In this document: piece by piece, positions 17,014-27,981 of the stretch
How positions within the stretch are numbered: the stretch's first letter is position 1
Layout: the number at the start of each line of letters is the position of its first letter
Origin: Paenibacillus wulumuqiensis
Lineage (GTDB): Bacteria; Bacillota; Bacilli; Paenibacillales; Paenibacillaceae
Direction of reading: 5' to 3'
DNA length: 64,000 bases
Assembly: GCF_000971965.1 (NCBI RefSeq)
Contig: NZ_LAQP01000017.1
Span: 90,791-154,790, forward strand
Program-made: the position numbers and the translations under genes
The notes under the pieces: generated by a model
What the model saw: the letters and a program-made list of their open reading frames with translations, nothing else
What the model was told of the DNA's origin: nothing
Databases searched by the model: none

Positions 17014-17772
17014 TTATGCGTAAAATGTACAAATCCGCTGGCCTGCAATCTCCTGAATGCCAATCTCCAGATCATAGATACCGCGCAGCACATCCGTGTC
17101 GATAATCTGCTCCACACTGCCTTCCTGCACGATCCGTCCGTCCTTGAGGGCGACGATCCGGTCCGAATAACAGGAGGCAAAATTGATATCGTGAATAACG
17201 AGCACAATCGTCTTGCCCAGCTCCTGTACCATCCGGCGCAGGGTCTGCATAATCTGGACCGAATGCTTCATATCCAGATTATTGAGCGGCTCATCGAGCA
17301 GGATATACTCCGTATCCTGGGCGAGCACCATCGCGATATAAGCACGCTGCTTCTGGCCGCCGCTCAGCTCGTCGAGGTACTTGTGCTGCATGTCGGTGAG
17401 TCCCATATAGGCAATCGCCTCATCCACATGACGCTCATCTTCCCGGTTCAGCCGTCCCTGCGAATATGGAAACCGGCCAAAGGATACCAGCTCGCGGATC
17501 GTCAGCCGCAGCTCAATATGATTGGCCTGCTTGAGAATCGCCAGTGTACGCGCCAGTTCCTTGCTGTCACAGCTGCCGATCTCGCGGCCTTCGAGCCATA
17601 CTTCGCCCTGATCTCTCGTAATCAGCCGGCTGATCATCGAGAGCAGTGTACTTTTGCCGGCACCGTTCGGTCCGATGAATGAAGTGATCTGACCTTTGCG
17701 GATCGTCAGCGAGACATCATCGACCACTTTTTTGCCGTTATACGTTTTGGACAGGTTTTTGACTTCCAGCAT
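17014..17772 (-). CDS. yclP: Iron-siderophore ABC transporter ATPase
   Basis: 252-residue ATPase, the length of Bacillus YclP. Walker A GPNGAGKST (residues 34-42), signature LSGGQKQRAYIAMVLAQ, Walker B YILLDEPLNNLD, and the switch His in LVIHDINF. It powers import of the ferric siderophore through the two permeases. The ATG at 17772 begins the domain (MLEVKNL); the one at 17790 has no ribosome binding site. It lies about 90 bases after the second permease and 140 before the binding protein. Confidence 0.94.
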   Translation of the reverse strand: MLEVKNLSKTYNGKKVVDDVSLTIRKGQITSFIGPNGAGKSTLLSMISRLITRDQGEVWLEGREIGSCDSKELARTLAILKQANHIELRLTIRELVSFGRFPYSQGRLNREDERHVDEAIAYMGLTDMQHKYLDELSGGQKQRAYIAMVLAQDTEYILLDEPLNNLDMKHSVQIMQTLRRMVQELGKTIVLVIHDINFASCYSDRIVALKDGRIVQEGSVEQIIDTDVLRGIYDLEIGIQEIAGQRICTFYA

Positions 17773-17860
17773 GGTCCTTCTTCCTTTCATGACAGAGCAG
17801 GCTCATGAATCACCCTGTTCTGTGCGGATTCGTGATGTGATCCTCTGTCCTGCTATCCCT

Positions 17861-18814
17861 CTATCTCGCGATATTTCCCCGCAGCAGCAAATACAGGAAG
17901 TAGCTGCCGCCAAAAAAGTTCACGATGACACTGAGCGGTGTCGAGAAAGCAAACAGTCTCTCTACGACCAACTGCCCACCGACCAGCGTAATGATGCTGA
18001 TCAGGATCGAGCCGCCGATCAGATAGCTGTGCCGGTACGTCGGCAGGAACTCCCGTGCCAGATTGACGACGAGCAGTCCGAGGAACAATATCGGTCCGAC
18101 CAGCGCTGTCGAGATCGACACGAGCACGGCTACGGCCAGCAGCAGCCTTTTGACGACCAGATCGTAATTGATGCCCAGATTGACCGCATGATCCTTGCCC
18201 AGTGCGAGTACATTAAAGTATTTGATATACGGATACACATAGACGCCGACCGCTGCCGTACCGATCAGGGCAAGCCAGAGCAGATCGGTGTTGACCTTGT
18301 TGAAGCTGGCAAACAGCTTGTTCTGCAAAATCAGAAATTCATTCGGATCAATCAGCACCTGCATGAAGGTCGAGAGACTGGAAAAGAAACTCCCCAGAAT
18401 CATCCCGATCAGCAGCAGGAAATAAATATTCTGATTCTCCCGCCTGAACATCAGCCGGTACAACACTCCGGAAAAGGCGATCATCCCAACCACACAGAGC
18501 AGGAAGTTCACATTCGCATTCTGCATAAACAGACTGGATGTCCCGAACAGAAAAGCAATCACCGATTGGATAAACACATACAGCGAATCCAGTCCCATCA
18601 CACTCGGCGTCAGTATCCGGTTATTCGTAATCGTCTGGAAAATAACCGAAGCAAACGCGATCGTCGTACCGGTCAGCACAATCGCCGTAATCTTCGCTGC
18701 GCGCCGTGGCAGCACATAATCGAGATTGACGGGATTCAGCTTGACGAACAGAAACATCGCAATCAGCACGACCGAAGCACCGATCATCCATCCTATTTTA
18801 GCTTGCAGCCGCAT
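17861..18814 (-). CDS. yclO: Iron-siderophore ABC transporter permease (second)
   Basis: 317-residue FecCD-family permease with about nine to ten hydrophobic helices. Conserved FecCD segments include ALGKDHAVNLGINY and VGPILFLGLLVVNLAREFLP, the latter containing the ATPase-coupling loop. AAGGAG lies 8 bases before the ATG at 18814; an ATG two codons earlier is too close to it. The start overlaps the end of the upstream permease by 17 bases, so the two are translationally coupled. It matches YclO by position and family. Confidence 0.93.
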   Translation of the reverse strand: MRLQAKIGWMIGASVVLIAMFLFVKLNPVNLDYVLPRRAAKITAIVLTGTTIAFASVIFQTITNNRILTPSVMGLDSLYVFIQSVIAFLFGTSSLFMQNANVNFLLCVVGMIAFSGVLYRLMFRRENQNIYFLLLIGMILGSFFSSLSTFMQVLIDPNEFLILQNKLFASFNKVNTDLLWLALIGTAAVGVYVYPYIKYFNVLALGKDHAVNLGINYDLVVKRLLLAVAVLVSISTALVGPILFLGLLVVNLAREFLPTYRHSYLIGGSILISIITLVGGQLVVERLFAFSTPLSVIVNFFGGSYFLYLLLRGNIAR

Positions 18815-19757
18815 ATGCATCTCTCCTTAACAACAGATACAGGAAAATGCCGCTGCCGATGACACCCACCATGACTCCGATCGGAATTTCGTAAGGGTAA
18901 ATAAGGATTCGTCCGAGCACATCACACAGCAGAACAAAGCTCGCACCAAGCAGTGCCGTATGCATCAGACTTTTCTTGAGATGATCACCCCGGTAGATGC
19001 TGACGATATTCGGAATGATCAATCCGAGATAAGGAATCGAGCCGACAGTCAGCACGACCGAAGCCGAGATCAGCGAGACGATGATCAGTCCGATCGTAAC
19101 GACCCTTTTATAATTCAGTCCCAGGTTGGTCGCAAAATCCTCACCCATTCCCGCCAGTGTAAACCGGTTCGCATAGATGTAAGCGATAATCGCGAGCGGT
19201 ACGCTGATGTACAGCAGTTCATACCGCCCCTGCAGCACGAGCGAGAAGTTGCCCTGCAGCCAAGAGGAGATATTCTGCACCAGATCATATCGGTAGGCAA
19301 AGTAGGTAGCGATCGAGCTAACCACATTACCGAGCATCAGCCCGACCAGCGGGATAAATATCGTATCCTTGAACTTGATCCGGTTCAGCACTTGCATGAA
19401 CAAGAAAGTACCACCCAGTGCGAACACAAACGCAATACCCATCTTGACCAGCGGTGCGGCCGCGGCGAACAGCATCATCGAGACGAGTATGCCGAGCCGG
19501 GTCCATTCAATCGTCCCGGCCGTCGTTGGCGAGACAAATTTGTTGCGGCTGAGCTGCTGCATGATTAGTCCGGCAATACTCATGCAGGCTCCGGCAATAA
19601 TAATACTGATCAGTCTCGGTACCCTGCTGATCCAGAACACCTGCTGCTGTTCGGCCGTCCAGCTGAACATTTCCCAGGGGCGCAGATCCTTCACTCCCAC
19701 GAACAGGGAGGTGATCGCCAGAACCGTAAATAGTATAATAAGCGTTCTTAATTTCAT
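18798..19757 (-). CDS. yclN: Iron-siderophore ABC transporter permease (first)
   Basis: 319-residue FecCD-family permease, first gene of the Fur-controlled operon. Family segments seen: WISRVPRLISIIIAGACMSIAGLIMQ near the N-terminus (written here in part), GMGEDFATNLGLNY, and GSIPYLGLIIPNIVSIYRGD. The C-terminal helices end FLYLLLRRD. With the second permease it should form the heterodimeric channel. The promoter and two Fur boxes lie 110-200 bases upstream. The ribosome binding site is weak (ACAGGT). Confidence 0.93.
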   Translation of the reverse strand: MKLRTLIILFTVLAITSLFVGVKDLRPWEMFSWTAEQQQVFWISRVPRLISIIIAGACMSIAGLIMQQLSRNKFVSPTTAGTIEWTRLGILVSMMLFAAAAPLVKMGIAFVFALGGTFLFMQVLNRIKFKDTIFIPLVGLMLGNVVSSIATYFAYRYDLVQNISSWLQGNFSLVLQGRYELLYISVPLAIIAYIYANRFTLAGMGEDFATNLGLNYKRVVTIGLIIVSLISASVVLTVGSIPYLGLIIPNIVSIYRGDHLKKSLMHTALLGASFVLLCDVLGRILIYPYEIPIGVMVGVIGSGIFLYLLLRRDAYAAAS

Positions 19758-19865
19758 ACCTGTTCATTCCCGTAAAAAGGCGGCATGACTGCCTGGTTAT
19801 CCTCTTTAAGGTAATCCTCCCTCCCGATGACTGACCTTGTATGTAATATGGAAAAAAATACATTC

Positions 19866-19884
19866 GATAATGATATTCATTATC
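19866..19884. promoter_or_regulatory. Fur box 1 of the yclNOPQ-type operon
   Basis: GATAATGATATTCATTATC matches the 19-bp Fur consensus GATAATGATAATCATTATC at 18 positions. It lies just downstream of the -10 box of the promoter at 19903-19931, where bound Fur would block transcription. Confidence 0.9.
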
Positions 19885-19902
19885 AATAGGTTACAAAGTA
19901 TT

Positions 19903-19931
19903 ATTGTAGCCATTTACCAAACAATGATCAA
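19903..19931 (-). promoter_or_regulatory. Sigma-A promoter of the yclNOPQ-type operon
   Basis: Minus strand TTGATC, 17 bases, TACAAT. It is flanked on both sides by Fur boxes (19866-19884 and 19941-19955). Found by eye. Confidence 0.7.
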
Positions 19932-19940
19932 CCCTTTTTT

Positions 19941-19955
19941 TGATAATCGTTATCA
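19941..19955. promoter_or_regulatory. Fur box 2 of the yclNOPQ-type operon
   Basis: TGATAATCGTTATCA matches the 7-1-7 Fur consensus TGATAATNATTATCA with one difference. It lies upstream of the -35 box. Confidence 0.82.
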
Positions 19956-19967
19956 ATAAGTAGACAA

Positions 19968-20022
19968 AAGAAGCCATCCGGCGGCGGCAGAGTAGGCTCT
20001 GCTGTGTCCCGAAGGGCTTCCT
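19968..20022 (-). terminator. Terminator after the YqkE-like gene
   Basis: Nested hairpin: outer GAAGCC/GGCTTC and inner GCAGAG/CTCTGC, followed on the minus strand by TTCTTTTG. It starts about 20 bases past the stop codon. Confidence 0.65.
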
Positions 20023-20041
20023 GTTCTGCACGCTGGCAGAC

Positions 20042-20299
20042 TTATTTATATTTTTTCCAGTCCTGATTACTGTTCTCCAGCAAGTACTCAAAATCGTTGT
20101 CTTTGCGTTTTTGCTCGGCTTTGCGGGCTTCTTCCGCCTGCTGACGCTGCTTCTCCTGCTGCTGCTGCTCCGCTTCACGCAGTTCATTCGCCTGGGATTT
20201 GAGCTTGTCGAGCACATCGGCACTCAGCAGATCCTTGAGTGTAGCCGGTTTATCCTGCGCGGCTGCCGGTCTGGCCGGCGCTTTGTTTTTCTTGGCCAT
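20042..20299 (-). CDS. yqkE: YqkE family protein (DUF3886)
   Basis: 85-residue, highly charged cytoplasmic protein of unknown function. A short N-terminal MAKKNKAPARP tail and the segment TLKDLLSADVLDKLK are followed by an alpha-helical, coiled-coil-like run rich in Glu, Gln, Arg and Lys, then the family C-terminus NDFEYLLENSNQDWKKYK. The ATG at 20299 has GGGGG 8 bases upstream; the open frame continues 28 codons further but reads unlike protein. Confidence 0.85.
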   Translation of the reverse strand: MAKKNKAPARPAAAQDKPATLKDLLSADVLDKLKSQANELREAEQQQQEKQRQQAEEARKAEQKRKDNDFEYLLENSNQDWKKYK

Positions 20300-20491
20300 G
20301 GTCTGTTCCCCCGTTATCCAGAGTTGGGATGTCAGCCGAAATGGATCATTTATGCATATAGCTTCATCATGGCTGACATTCATTTTATTATATCATTCTC
20401 ACAGGATTGCAGTGAAGGGCAAGCTGGCGGTTTGTGCCGGTTTTGCATTTACTATCTTGCATCCCACTTCCTCACTGTCCATACTATGTGC

Positions 20492-21823
20492 TTAATCATC
20501 ATTTTCCTGCGGTTCTTCCGGTTCATACGGCTGCACTTCGATCTCGCGAATATGATGCTGCTCCATCCGCGTAACGGTAAATTCATAATGATCCTCGATC
20601 ACCGATTGTCCCTCGCGGATATTGAACTTGCGTGACAGCATCCAGCCGCCGATCGTATAGGCTTCACCGGCTTCGATATCCGTACCCAGGCGGCGGTTCA
20701 CTTCATGGATCAATGCCTGCGGCTGCAATTTGTAATGCCGGTCGCCCAGCTTGCTGATCGCCGGCGTGGACATCGGCTCGGTATCCGACTTGGATGGAAT
20801 ATCACCGACGATCTCTTCCAGAACATCTTCCAGCGTGACCATACCGGCTGTTCCGCCATACTCGTCCAGCAGCACAGCCATATGAATATTTTCCTTTTGC
20901 ATCTGACCGAGCAGCTCGCGGGCAGGTACCGTCTCGATCAACTGCAGCACCGGACGAATAAATGGCGCGATCGGATCGGTCGGTGCATGCTGGCGGTTAA
21001 CCGCATCACGCAGCACCTCCTTGACGTTAAGCAGGCCGATAATCCGGTCCTTGTCCCCGCCGAGAGCGACCGGGATCAGACTGTATGGTTCCTCGCGGAT
21101 AATATCATAGAACCGCTCCAGCGAAGCGTCCTGGGCAATATAGATAATTTCCGTGCGCGGCACCATAATCTCGCTGCCGACCAATTCATCAAAATCAAAC
21201 ACATTGTTTAGATAACGGTACTCGGTCGGTGTGATACTGCCGCTTTTGTATCCTTCGGACAGGGCAAACCGAAGCTCCGCCTCACTCTGTGCCACTTCCT
21301 GTTCGGATAATGGTTTCACCCCGAACAATCCGGTAATAAAGCGGGCCGAACGGCTCAATACCCAGTTGAACGGATACGTCAATTTGTAGAAAATAATCAT
21401 CGGCCGGGCAAAAAACAGCGCCATCGGCTCGGCGACCTGAATCGCAAACGATTTGGGCACCAGTTCCCCGATTACTACTTCAAAATAGGTCATCAGCAGA
21501 AACGCGATCAGGAAGGACAGCACAGACGTCATGGAGCCCGGAATATGCAGCCAGACGAACAGTGGGTGCAGCAGCTCCTCAATCGTCGATTCCCCCAGCC
21601 AGCCGAGTGCCAGTGAGGTTAGCGTCGTTCCCAGCTGGCAGGCAGACAGGAACTCATCCAGCTTGGAAATGATATACTGTACGGCTTTGGCATTTTTGTT
21701 GCCTTCTTCCGCCAGCTGATTAATCCGCGATACCCGGACACGGATAATGGAATATTCCGATGCAACAAAAAATGAAGTAAGCAGAATCAACAAAATTACG
21801 ATAATGACATTGAGCGTTTCCAT
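20492..21823 (-). CDS. CNNM/CBS-domain membrane protein (hemolysin/CorC family)
   Basis: About 443-residue membrane protein of the YhdP/YrkA-like family, relatives of magnesium exporters. Order of domains: CNNM (DUF21) transmembrane domain (residues 1-190, with GELVPKSFAIQ), paired CBS domains (about 205-330, VMVPRTEI-like IMVPRTEIIYI and MAVLLDEYGGTAGMVTLEDVLEEIVGDI), and a C-terminal CorC_HlyC transporter-associated domain. The tail is acidic. The ATG at 21823 is chosen (GAGGAG about 11 bases upstream) over a GTG that overlaps that site. Likely a magnesium or cobalt efflux or sensing role (family inference). Confidence 0.9.
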   Translation of the reverse strand: METLNVIIVILLILLTSFFVASEYSIIRVRVSRINQLAEEGNKNAKAVQYIISKLDEFLSACQLGTTLTSLALGWLGESTIEELLHPLFVWLHIPGSMTSVLSFLIAFLLMTYFEVVIGELVPKSFAIQVAEPMALFFARPMIIFYKLTYPFNWVLSRSARFITGLFGVKPLSEQEVAQSEAELRFALSEGYKSGSITPTEYRYLNNVFDFDELVGSEIMVPRTEIIYIAQDASLERFYDIIREEPYSLIPVALGGDKDRIIGLLNVKEVLRDAVNRQHAPTDPIAPFIRPVLQLIETVPARELLGQMQKENIHMAVLLDEYGGTAGMVTLEDVLEEIVGDIPSKSDTEPMSTPAISKLGDRHYKLQPQALIHEVNRRLGTDIEAGEAYTIGGWMLSRKFNIREGQSVIEDHYEFTVTRMEQHHIREIEVQPYEPEEPQENDD

Positions 21824-21966
21824 GGGCGGGCTCACTCCTCTTTTTCGATTGAATCCAGCAGATATTTATACATAAATAGTATGTATGCTTTGGCATTCAC
21901 TGTTTACCATTACCCAAAATAAACCGCTCTGTTTTTGTTCATGCCATGCTTGACCAGGGAACGACC

Positions 21967-21993
21967 AAAAAAGCTGCCGAATAGGCAGCTTTT
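21967..21993 (-). terminator. Terminator of the small membrane-protein gene
   Basis: AAAAGCTGCC / GGCAGCTTTT, 10-bp stem with 5-base loop and T run. It lies about 200 bases past the stop of the gene at 22191, the nearest minus-strand gene upstream. Confidence 0.7.
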
Positions 21994-22190
21994 CCCGATA
22001 GCCGATCGATGTGGTTGGATGCAGCAGTGTCTGCAATTGTAACAGGATCATTGGCATATCATGTGCAGTATACGGCATGCGATAGATGTTATGAAGAATA
22101 GAATATGTACAGTGTGGTGTGCTGCCTCTTTTGGCTGGTCGGGATTCGATAGTCTGCGATGCTCGAATCACCGATACGAAGCTATACTCC

Positions 22191-22694
22191 TTACCATTCT
22201 TTTTTGCGTTCCACCAGCATCCAGGCACCACCGAGTACAAGCGCGATCGCTACCAGCGGCTGTACGAAGATGAGCCGAGATAACACCGAATCGATCGAGA
22301 ATACAGCGAAAAACAGCAGTGACAGCACGGTCAGGATATTGATTGGAATAAGCAGCCATTTGTTGCGTGAACCGAACCAGTACAGCTGGAACAGCCCGAC
22401 TGCTATTGCCAGGATAAAGCCCGGCCACATGTAACTCCAGATCCCGAACACTTGAGCCAGCTGGCTCACGATTCCGGCCGTCAGCAGAATGCCTCCCGGC
22501 ACGAGCAGTCCGACTCCTTTCGGTCCGACCAGTGAAAAATACATCCATTGAAAAAGCAGCCCCAGCGGTATGATGAACAGTGTCGGCCAGAACGTCGCAA
22601 AAATCTCGCCCGCTCCACCCGACCCGCCGGGATTTAAAAACAAATACACTCCCAGCAGCAGCAGGACCGGTGCAATAATCGCCCGTTTAATCAT
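22191..22694 (-). CDS. Small integral membrane protein, unknown function
   Basis: 167 residues with about five hydrophobic segments: AIIAPVLLLLGVYLFLNPGG, FWPTLFIIPLGLLFQWMYF, GLLVPGGILLTAGIVSQLA, MWPGFILAIAVGLFQLYWF and a C-terminal pair ending in a basic WMLVERKKEW. The layout resembles LiaF/DUF5668-type membrane domains, but I cannot assign a family firmly. GGGGAG lies 8 bases before the ATG at 22694; the frame is open 20 codons further. It stands alone on the minus strand, so context gives no hint. Confidence 0.75.
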   Translation of the reverse strand: MIKRAIIAPVLLLLGVYLFLNPGGSGGAGEIFATFWPTLFIIPLGLLFQWMYFSLVGPKGVGLLVPGGILLTAGIVSQLAQVFGIWSYMWPGFILAIAVGLFQLYWFGSRNKWLLIPINILTVLSLLFFAVFSIDSVLSRLIFVQPLVAIALVLGGAWMLVERKKEW

Positions 22695-22840
22695 CTGATT
22701 TCTCCCCTTTATCCTTAGTTTGTACCTGAGTATATCCAGCATACCATGCTGCATTATGCGTTGACCTCAGCCTGTGGATGATTTTGCCCCTAGACTTTGG
22801 TCGGGGTTGTTCTTCTGCACATTCCTTTTAGGCCAAAATA

Positions 22841-22868
22841 AAACGGCTCTCTATGGAAGAGAGCCGTT
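22841..22868 (-). terminator. Terminator of glpD
   Basis: AACGGCTCTC / GAGAGCCGTT, perfect 10-bp stem, 7-base loop, then TTTTATTTT on the minus strand. Confidence 0.88.
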
Positions 22869-22980
22869 GATCCAGCTTTGCTATTCGGTAATCCAGTCAT
22901 TCAACAATATCATAACTTAATGATTCAATATGCTCGCTCTTATGCGATTATGCATTATTTAGATTATTTATTTAGTACAT

Positions 22981-24669
22981 TTACACCGCAAACTCACTGC
23001 TTGCTTCCGCATCGGAAGGCACTACCGCATCATGCAGCTGGGTCTCCAGCTCGTCGGTGTAACGGCGCTTCTGATCGGCGCTCCAGTTCAGGCGTCTCGC
23101 CATGTACTCGATGACCGGCTGTTTCCACTGCTGCACCCAGGCGATATCGAAGAATAATGCACCGGTACGGCGGATAAAGAAATCGACCGGCTTGGCTGTC
23201 ATTTCTTCTTCCATCGCGTATACGAGACGTACACGTACATCCGCTGGCAATCCCAGTTCTTCAGCAATGGCATCCGGCTGGTTCACACGGGCGAACAGCT
23301 GGGTCACATTGGAACCGTAGAATCCGGACAGCTTCTCCGCCTGTTCTCGGCTCAGCCCTACATTTGCTCCTGCATCGGCATGCTGACGGATAAAGGCCGG
23401 CAAGCCTGCCGAACCGCCTACATCTCCACCGGAAATCGCCATATGCTTGGTCTGGGAAGGTTTGAACGTCTGGCCGGTTTCTTTTTGCAGCAGCTCGACG
23501 GCCAGATCGACCACCATCTCGGCCATTTTGCGGTAGCCGGTCAGCTTGCCGCCAGCGATAGTGATCAGACCGCTGTCGGACTGCCAGATTTCATCCTTGC
23601 GGGAAATCTCGGATGGCGATTTGCCGTCTTCGTGAATGAGCGGACGTACGCCAGCCCAGCTGGATTCCACATCATCCGCAGTGACTTTAACGGTCGGGAA
23701 CATGTAGTTAATCGCTTTGATAACATAATCGCGGTCCGCCGTAGTCATGCGCGGATGGATCGGGTCTGCTTTGTAGACCGTATCAGTCGTACCAACATAT
23801 GTTTTGCCGTCTCTTGGAATGGCGAACACCATTCGACCGTCCGGTGTATCAAAGTAAACCGCCTGCTCCAGCGGGAAGCGCTCATGGTCGATAACGAGAT
23901 GAATCCCTTTGGTCATCTGCAGGGTTTTACCTTTTTTGGAGTTATCGATTTTGCGCAGTGTATCTACCCATGGACCTGCAGCATTGATCACTTTGCGGGC
24001 GAAGATTTTGTATTCTTTGCCGCTGATCGTATCTTTGACTTTGACGCCTTTCAGTTTGCCGTCTTCATAGATGAAATCAACGGCTTTGGTGTAGTTGGAT
24101 GCCAGTGCGCCGCGTTTGACCGCTTCCTTGATCACTTCGATCGTCAGACGCGCGTCGTCGGTGCGGTACTCGACATAATAGCCGCCGCCTTTGAGTCCGT
24201 CCTGCTTCACAAGCGGTTCCTTGTTCAGCGTCTCCTGCGCACTCAGCATTTTGCGGCGCTCGCTGCTTTTCACGCCAGCGAGGAAATCGTATACCCGCAG
24301 ACCAATCGATGTACTGAAGCTGCCGAATGTTCCGCCCTGGTGGAAAGGAAGCAGCATCCACTCCGGTGTGGTGACATGTGGTCCATTTTCATAGACAATC
24401 GCACGTTCCTTGCCGACTTCGGCAACCATTTTCACTTCAAACTGCTTCAGATAGCGCAGTCCGCCATGGACCAGCTTGGTCGAACGGCTGGACGTGCCGG
24501 CTGCAAAGTCCTGCATCTCCACCAGTCCGATTTTCATACCGCGTGTGACTGCATCCAGTGCGATCCCCGATCCGGTAATCCCGCCGCCAATAACGAGTAC
24601 ATCCAGCGTCTCCTGGGTCATTTTCTGTAAAATCGCTGCTCGGTCCTGTGCTGAAAACATCGTGTTCAT
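22981..24669 (-). CDS. glpD: Glycerol-3-phosphate dehydrogenase, FAD-dependent
   Basis: 562-residue membrane-associated flavoenzyme oxidising glycerol-3-phosphate to dihydroxyacetone phosphate and feeding electrons to the quinone pool. The FAD-binding motif [15 protein letters not shown] lies at about residues 20-35, followed by [17 protein letters not shown] and the conserved AGPWVD and [12 protein letters not shown] segments; a DAO_C domain closes the protein. The ATG at 24669 has GGGAGG 8 bases upstream. The longer open frame reads back into the leader terminator and is not real. Expression should depend on GlpP antitermination at the leader hairpin. Confidence 0.95.
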   Translation of the reverse strand: MNTMFSAQDRAAILQKMTQETLDVLVIGGGITGSGIALDAVTRGMKIGLVEMQDFAAGTSSRSTKLVHGGLRYLKQFEVKMVAEVGKERAIVYENGPHVTTPEWMLLPFHQGGTFGSFSTSIGLRVYDFLAGVKSSERRKMLSAQETLNKEPLVKQDGLKGGGYYVEYRTDDARLTIEVIKEAVKRGALASNYTKAVDFIYEDGKLKGVKVKDTISGKEYKIFARKVINAAGPWVDTLRKIDNSKKGKTLQMTKGIHLVIDHERFPLEQAVYFDTPDGRMVFAIPRDGKTYVGTTDTVYKADPIHPRMTTADRDYVIKAINYMFPTVKVTADDVESSWAGVRPLIHEDGKSPSEISRKDEIWQSDSGLITIAGGKLTGYRKMAEMVVDLAVELLQKETGQTFKPSQTKHMAISGGDVGGSAGLPAFIRQHADAGANVGLSREQAEKLSGFYGSNVTQLFARVNQPDAIAEELGLPADVRVRLVYAMEEEMTAKPVDFFIRRTGALFFDIAWVQQWKQPVIEYMARRLNWSADQKRRYTDELETQLHDAVVPSDAEASSEFAV

Positions 24670-24749
24670 TATTATTTCCTCCCTGTGATATGAATTCCTA
24701 TGTGGCTGTTCAGCCGATTGATTTGCAAGAATATTCCAGTTAAAGCCGC

Positions 24750-24810
24750 AAAAAAAGAGACCACGAACATTACACATAAACGGCTGCTGCCGCGTGTATT
24801 CGTGGTCTCT
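24750..24810 (-). promoter_or_regulatory. glpD leader terminator, GlpP antitermination target
   Basis: Between promoter and glpD the minus strand can form a 12-bp perfect stem (AGAGACCACGAA and complement) followed by six or more T, a factor-independent terminator inside the leader. The 5' arm begins GGAGAGACCACG, nearly the same as in the glpF leader (GGAGAGCCACG). In Bacillus, GlpP with glycerol-3-phosphate binds such leaders and prevents termination (family knowledge). Confidence 0.85.
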
Positions 24811-24849
24811 CCAAAGTCTAATGACGAATTTATTAACTTGTTAGCTCTA

Positions 24850-24878
24850 GTATAACATACCCTGCTGTACTCAGGCAA
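24850..24878 (-). promoter_or_regulatory. Sigma-A promoter of glpD
   Basis: Minus strand TTGCCT, 17 bases, TTATAC, about 40 bases before the leader terminator stem. A one-mismatch cre-like sequence (ATTTAAGCGATTTCT) lies just upstream of the -35 box. Confidence 0.7.
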
Positions 24879-25050
24879 AGAAATCGCTTAAATTTTACGA
24901 TTATTTTTGATTACTGCAATTTAGGGAAGAATGGTCGGAAAAAATACGTTCTTTTTGCCCCCAGGCTGAGCGGTTCCGAATGTATCTCACTTTCTCTACC
25001 AAACTGACGAACTCCGTACCCCCCTTTTCCTTTGCAGGCCTGTTCCGAAT

Positions 25051-26037
25051 TTACTTGCCGGTCAGACTTTGGACAATAAAATCGAGCTGGGCATTCATCG
25101 AGATCGGATCGTTAAAGTAGTACGCAATCGGATCGATATTGAACACATGGTTGTTCTTCACTGCAGGCAGCTGCTTCCACAGACTGCTGTTGTAGAGCGC
25201 CGTACCTTCCTTGTCACTGTCGCCACCCCATGGAGCGGTAAAGATATAGTCACCGGCAAAGTCAGGTACATTCTCCAGGGAGATGCTGACATAACCCGGG
25301 CCTTGATCGATCGCTTCTTTTTGCGTCATTTCGGTGCCTTTGAGTCCCAGCTCCTGATAGATGATCTCGCCGCCGCGTCCAAAGCTGTCTCCCATAACGT
25401 AGACCCCTTTGGCGTACGGCTGGATGATGGAGACGGTTTTGTCACCTACTGCTGCCTGTACCTGTGGTTTCACTTCATTGATCTTGGCTTCCCAGGCAGC
25501 TGCCACTTCTTTGGCTTTATCTTCGGTGCCTGTCATTTTGCCAAATTCCTGCAGCTGTTCCTTGTAGGTGTATTCCCCGTACTTGATCGCTACAGTTGGT
25601 GCTACTTTCGTGAATTTATCCAGATTGGTGTCGCCGTCCCAGACGATGATCAGATCAGGATTGAGCGCCAGTACTTTCTCTACCTCGGGTGTCTCGCCCA
25701 GATTGGTTACATCCTCCAGGGTGTCTTTCAGATAGATACTGTCAAATGGCTTGTTGGTCGTAGCGATCGGCTTGATGCCCAGCGCATACAGGTAGCCGTA
25801 ATAGCTGTCGGCCAGCACAACGACACGCTGCGGATGACGCGGCACTTCCACGTCGCCATTGGCTGCCTTGTAGCTGATCGTCTTGCTTTCTTCCGCTGCC
25901 GGAGCAGTGGTACTATCACCTGCTGCGGGAGCTGTGCTGCCGCTGGTACCGGATTGCCCACACGCTGCCAAAATGCCGATCAGTAGAACTGCCATCAGGA
26001 TCATGATGAAGCTTTTTTTCTTGTGCATATTTTGCAT
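25051..26037 (-). CDS. Iron-siderophore-binding lipoprotein, orphan
   Basis: 328-residue periplasmic-binding-type lipoprotein (FhuD/FeuA class). The signal peptide ends at LAAC with C26 lipidated. Family segments include GDVEVPRHPQRVVVL, LNPDLIIVWDG and GVYVMGDSFGRGGEIIYQEL. No permease or ATPase is next to it, so it probably feeds an importer encoded elsewhere. GGTGGG lies 9 bases before the ATG at 26037; ATG at 26028 is an alternative. A Fur box 45 bases upstream supports a role in iron uptake. Ligand not assignable, though hydroxamate or catechol siderophores are likely. Confidence 0.88.
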   Translation of the reverse strand: MQNMHKKKSFIMILMAVLLIGILAACGQSGTSGSTAPAAGDSTTAPAAEESKTISYKAANGDVEVPRHPQRVVVLADSYYGYLYALGIKPIATTNKPFDSIYLKDTLEDVTNLGETPEVEKVLALNPDLIIVWDGDTNLDKFTKVAPTVAIKYGEYTYKEQLQEFGKMTGTEDKAKEVAAAWEAKINEVKPQVQAAVGDKTVSIIQPYAKGVYVMGDSFGRGGEIIYQELGLKGTEMTQKEAIDQGPGYVSISLENVPDFAGDYIFTAPWGGDSDKEGTALYNSSLWKQLPAVKNNHVFNIDPIAYYFNDPISMNAQLDFIVQSLTGK

Positions 26038-26081
26038 ATAATGAGACCCACCTTCATCTGTATTGGTTGGATTTGAACGAA

Positions 26082-26101
26082 TGATAAAGATTATCATTTT
26101 C
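26082..26101. promoter_or_regulatory. Fur box of the orphan siderophore-binding protein
   Basis: TGATAAAGATTATCA (26082-26096) is a 7-1-7 Fur site with one difference; the overlapping 19-mer to 26101 matches the classical consensus at 16 of 19 positions. It is 45 bases before the start codon. Confidence 0.8.
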
Positions 26102-26257
26102 AACTGCCATCTTAGCATAAATGATTGTACCCAGCCACTATTTTTTGGACGGTTATGTAAACGGATGCATACTCTGCCTGTTTGCTGCCATGTCTGCAGT
26201 TATTACGCTTCTTTGTGCCCTTTAAATGAAGCAGAGCCTATACGTGCGGCTACATTT

Positions 26258-26327
26258 AAAAAGCCTTTTTGAACCGGAGTTTGCCAGGGAGATATGATCC
26301 CCGGAACGTCCGGCCAAAAAGGCTTTT
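26258..26327 (-). terminator. Terminator of the glpFK operon
   Basis: 13-bp stem AAAAGCCTTTTTG / CAAAAAGGCTTTT with a partly paired GC-rich loop (CCGG elements) and T run on the minus strand, about 70 bases past glpK. Confidence 0.8.
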
Positions 26328-26395
26328 ATATGATATATGAGTCTAATCAGGCTAAATCGAGTTGTACAGGCTGTATGAGTCCTGCCTGCACCGTA

Positions 26396-27892
<1,497 letters not shown>

Positions 27893-27981
27893 TTAGTTCC
27901 TCCTCGGGATTATCACTATCGAATTTGCAATATCATAATTTGTAATATCAGCTATAAGAAATGACCGATACGAGAGGCTGC

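Noticed and set aside
21866..22240. 124-codon minus-strand frame downstream of the small membrane-protein gene
   Set aside because: It overlaps a terminator hairpin and the end of a better-supported gene, and reads unlike protein.
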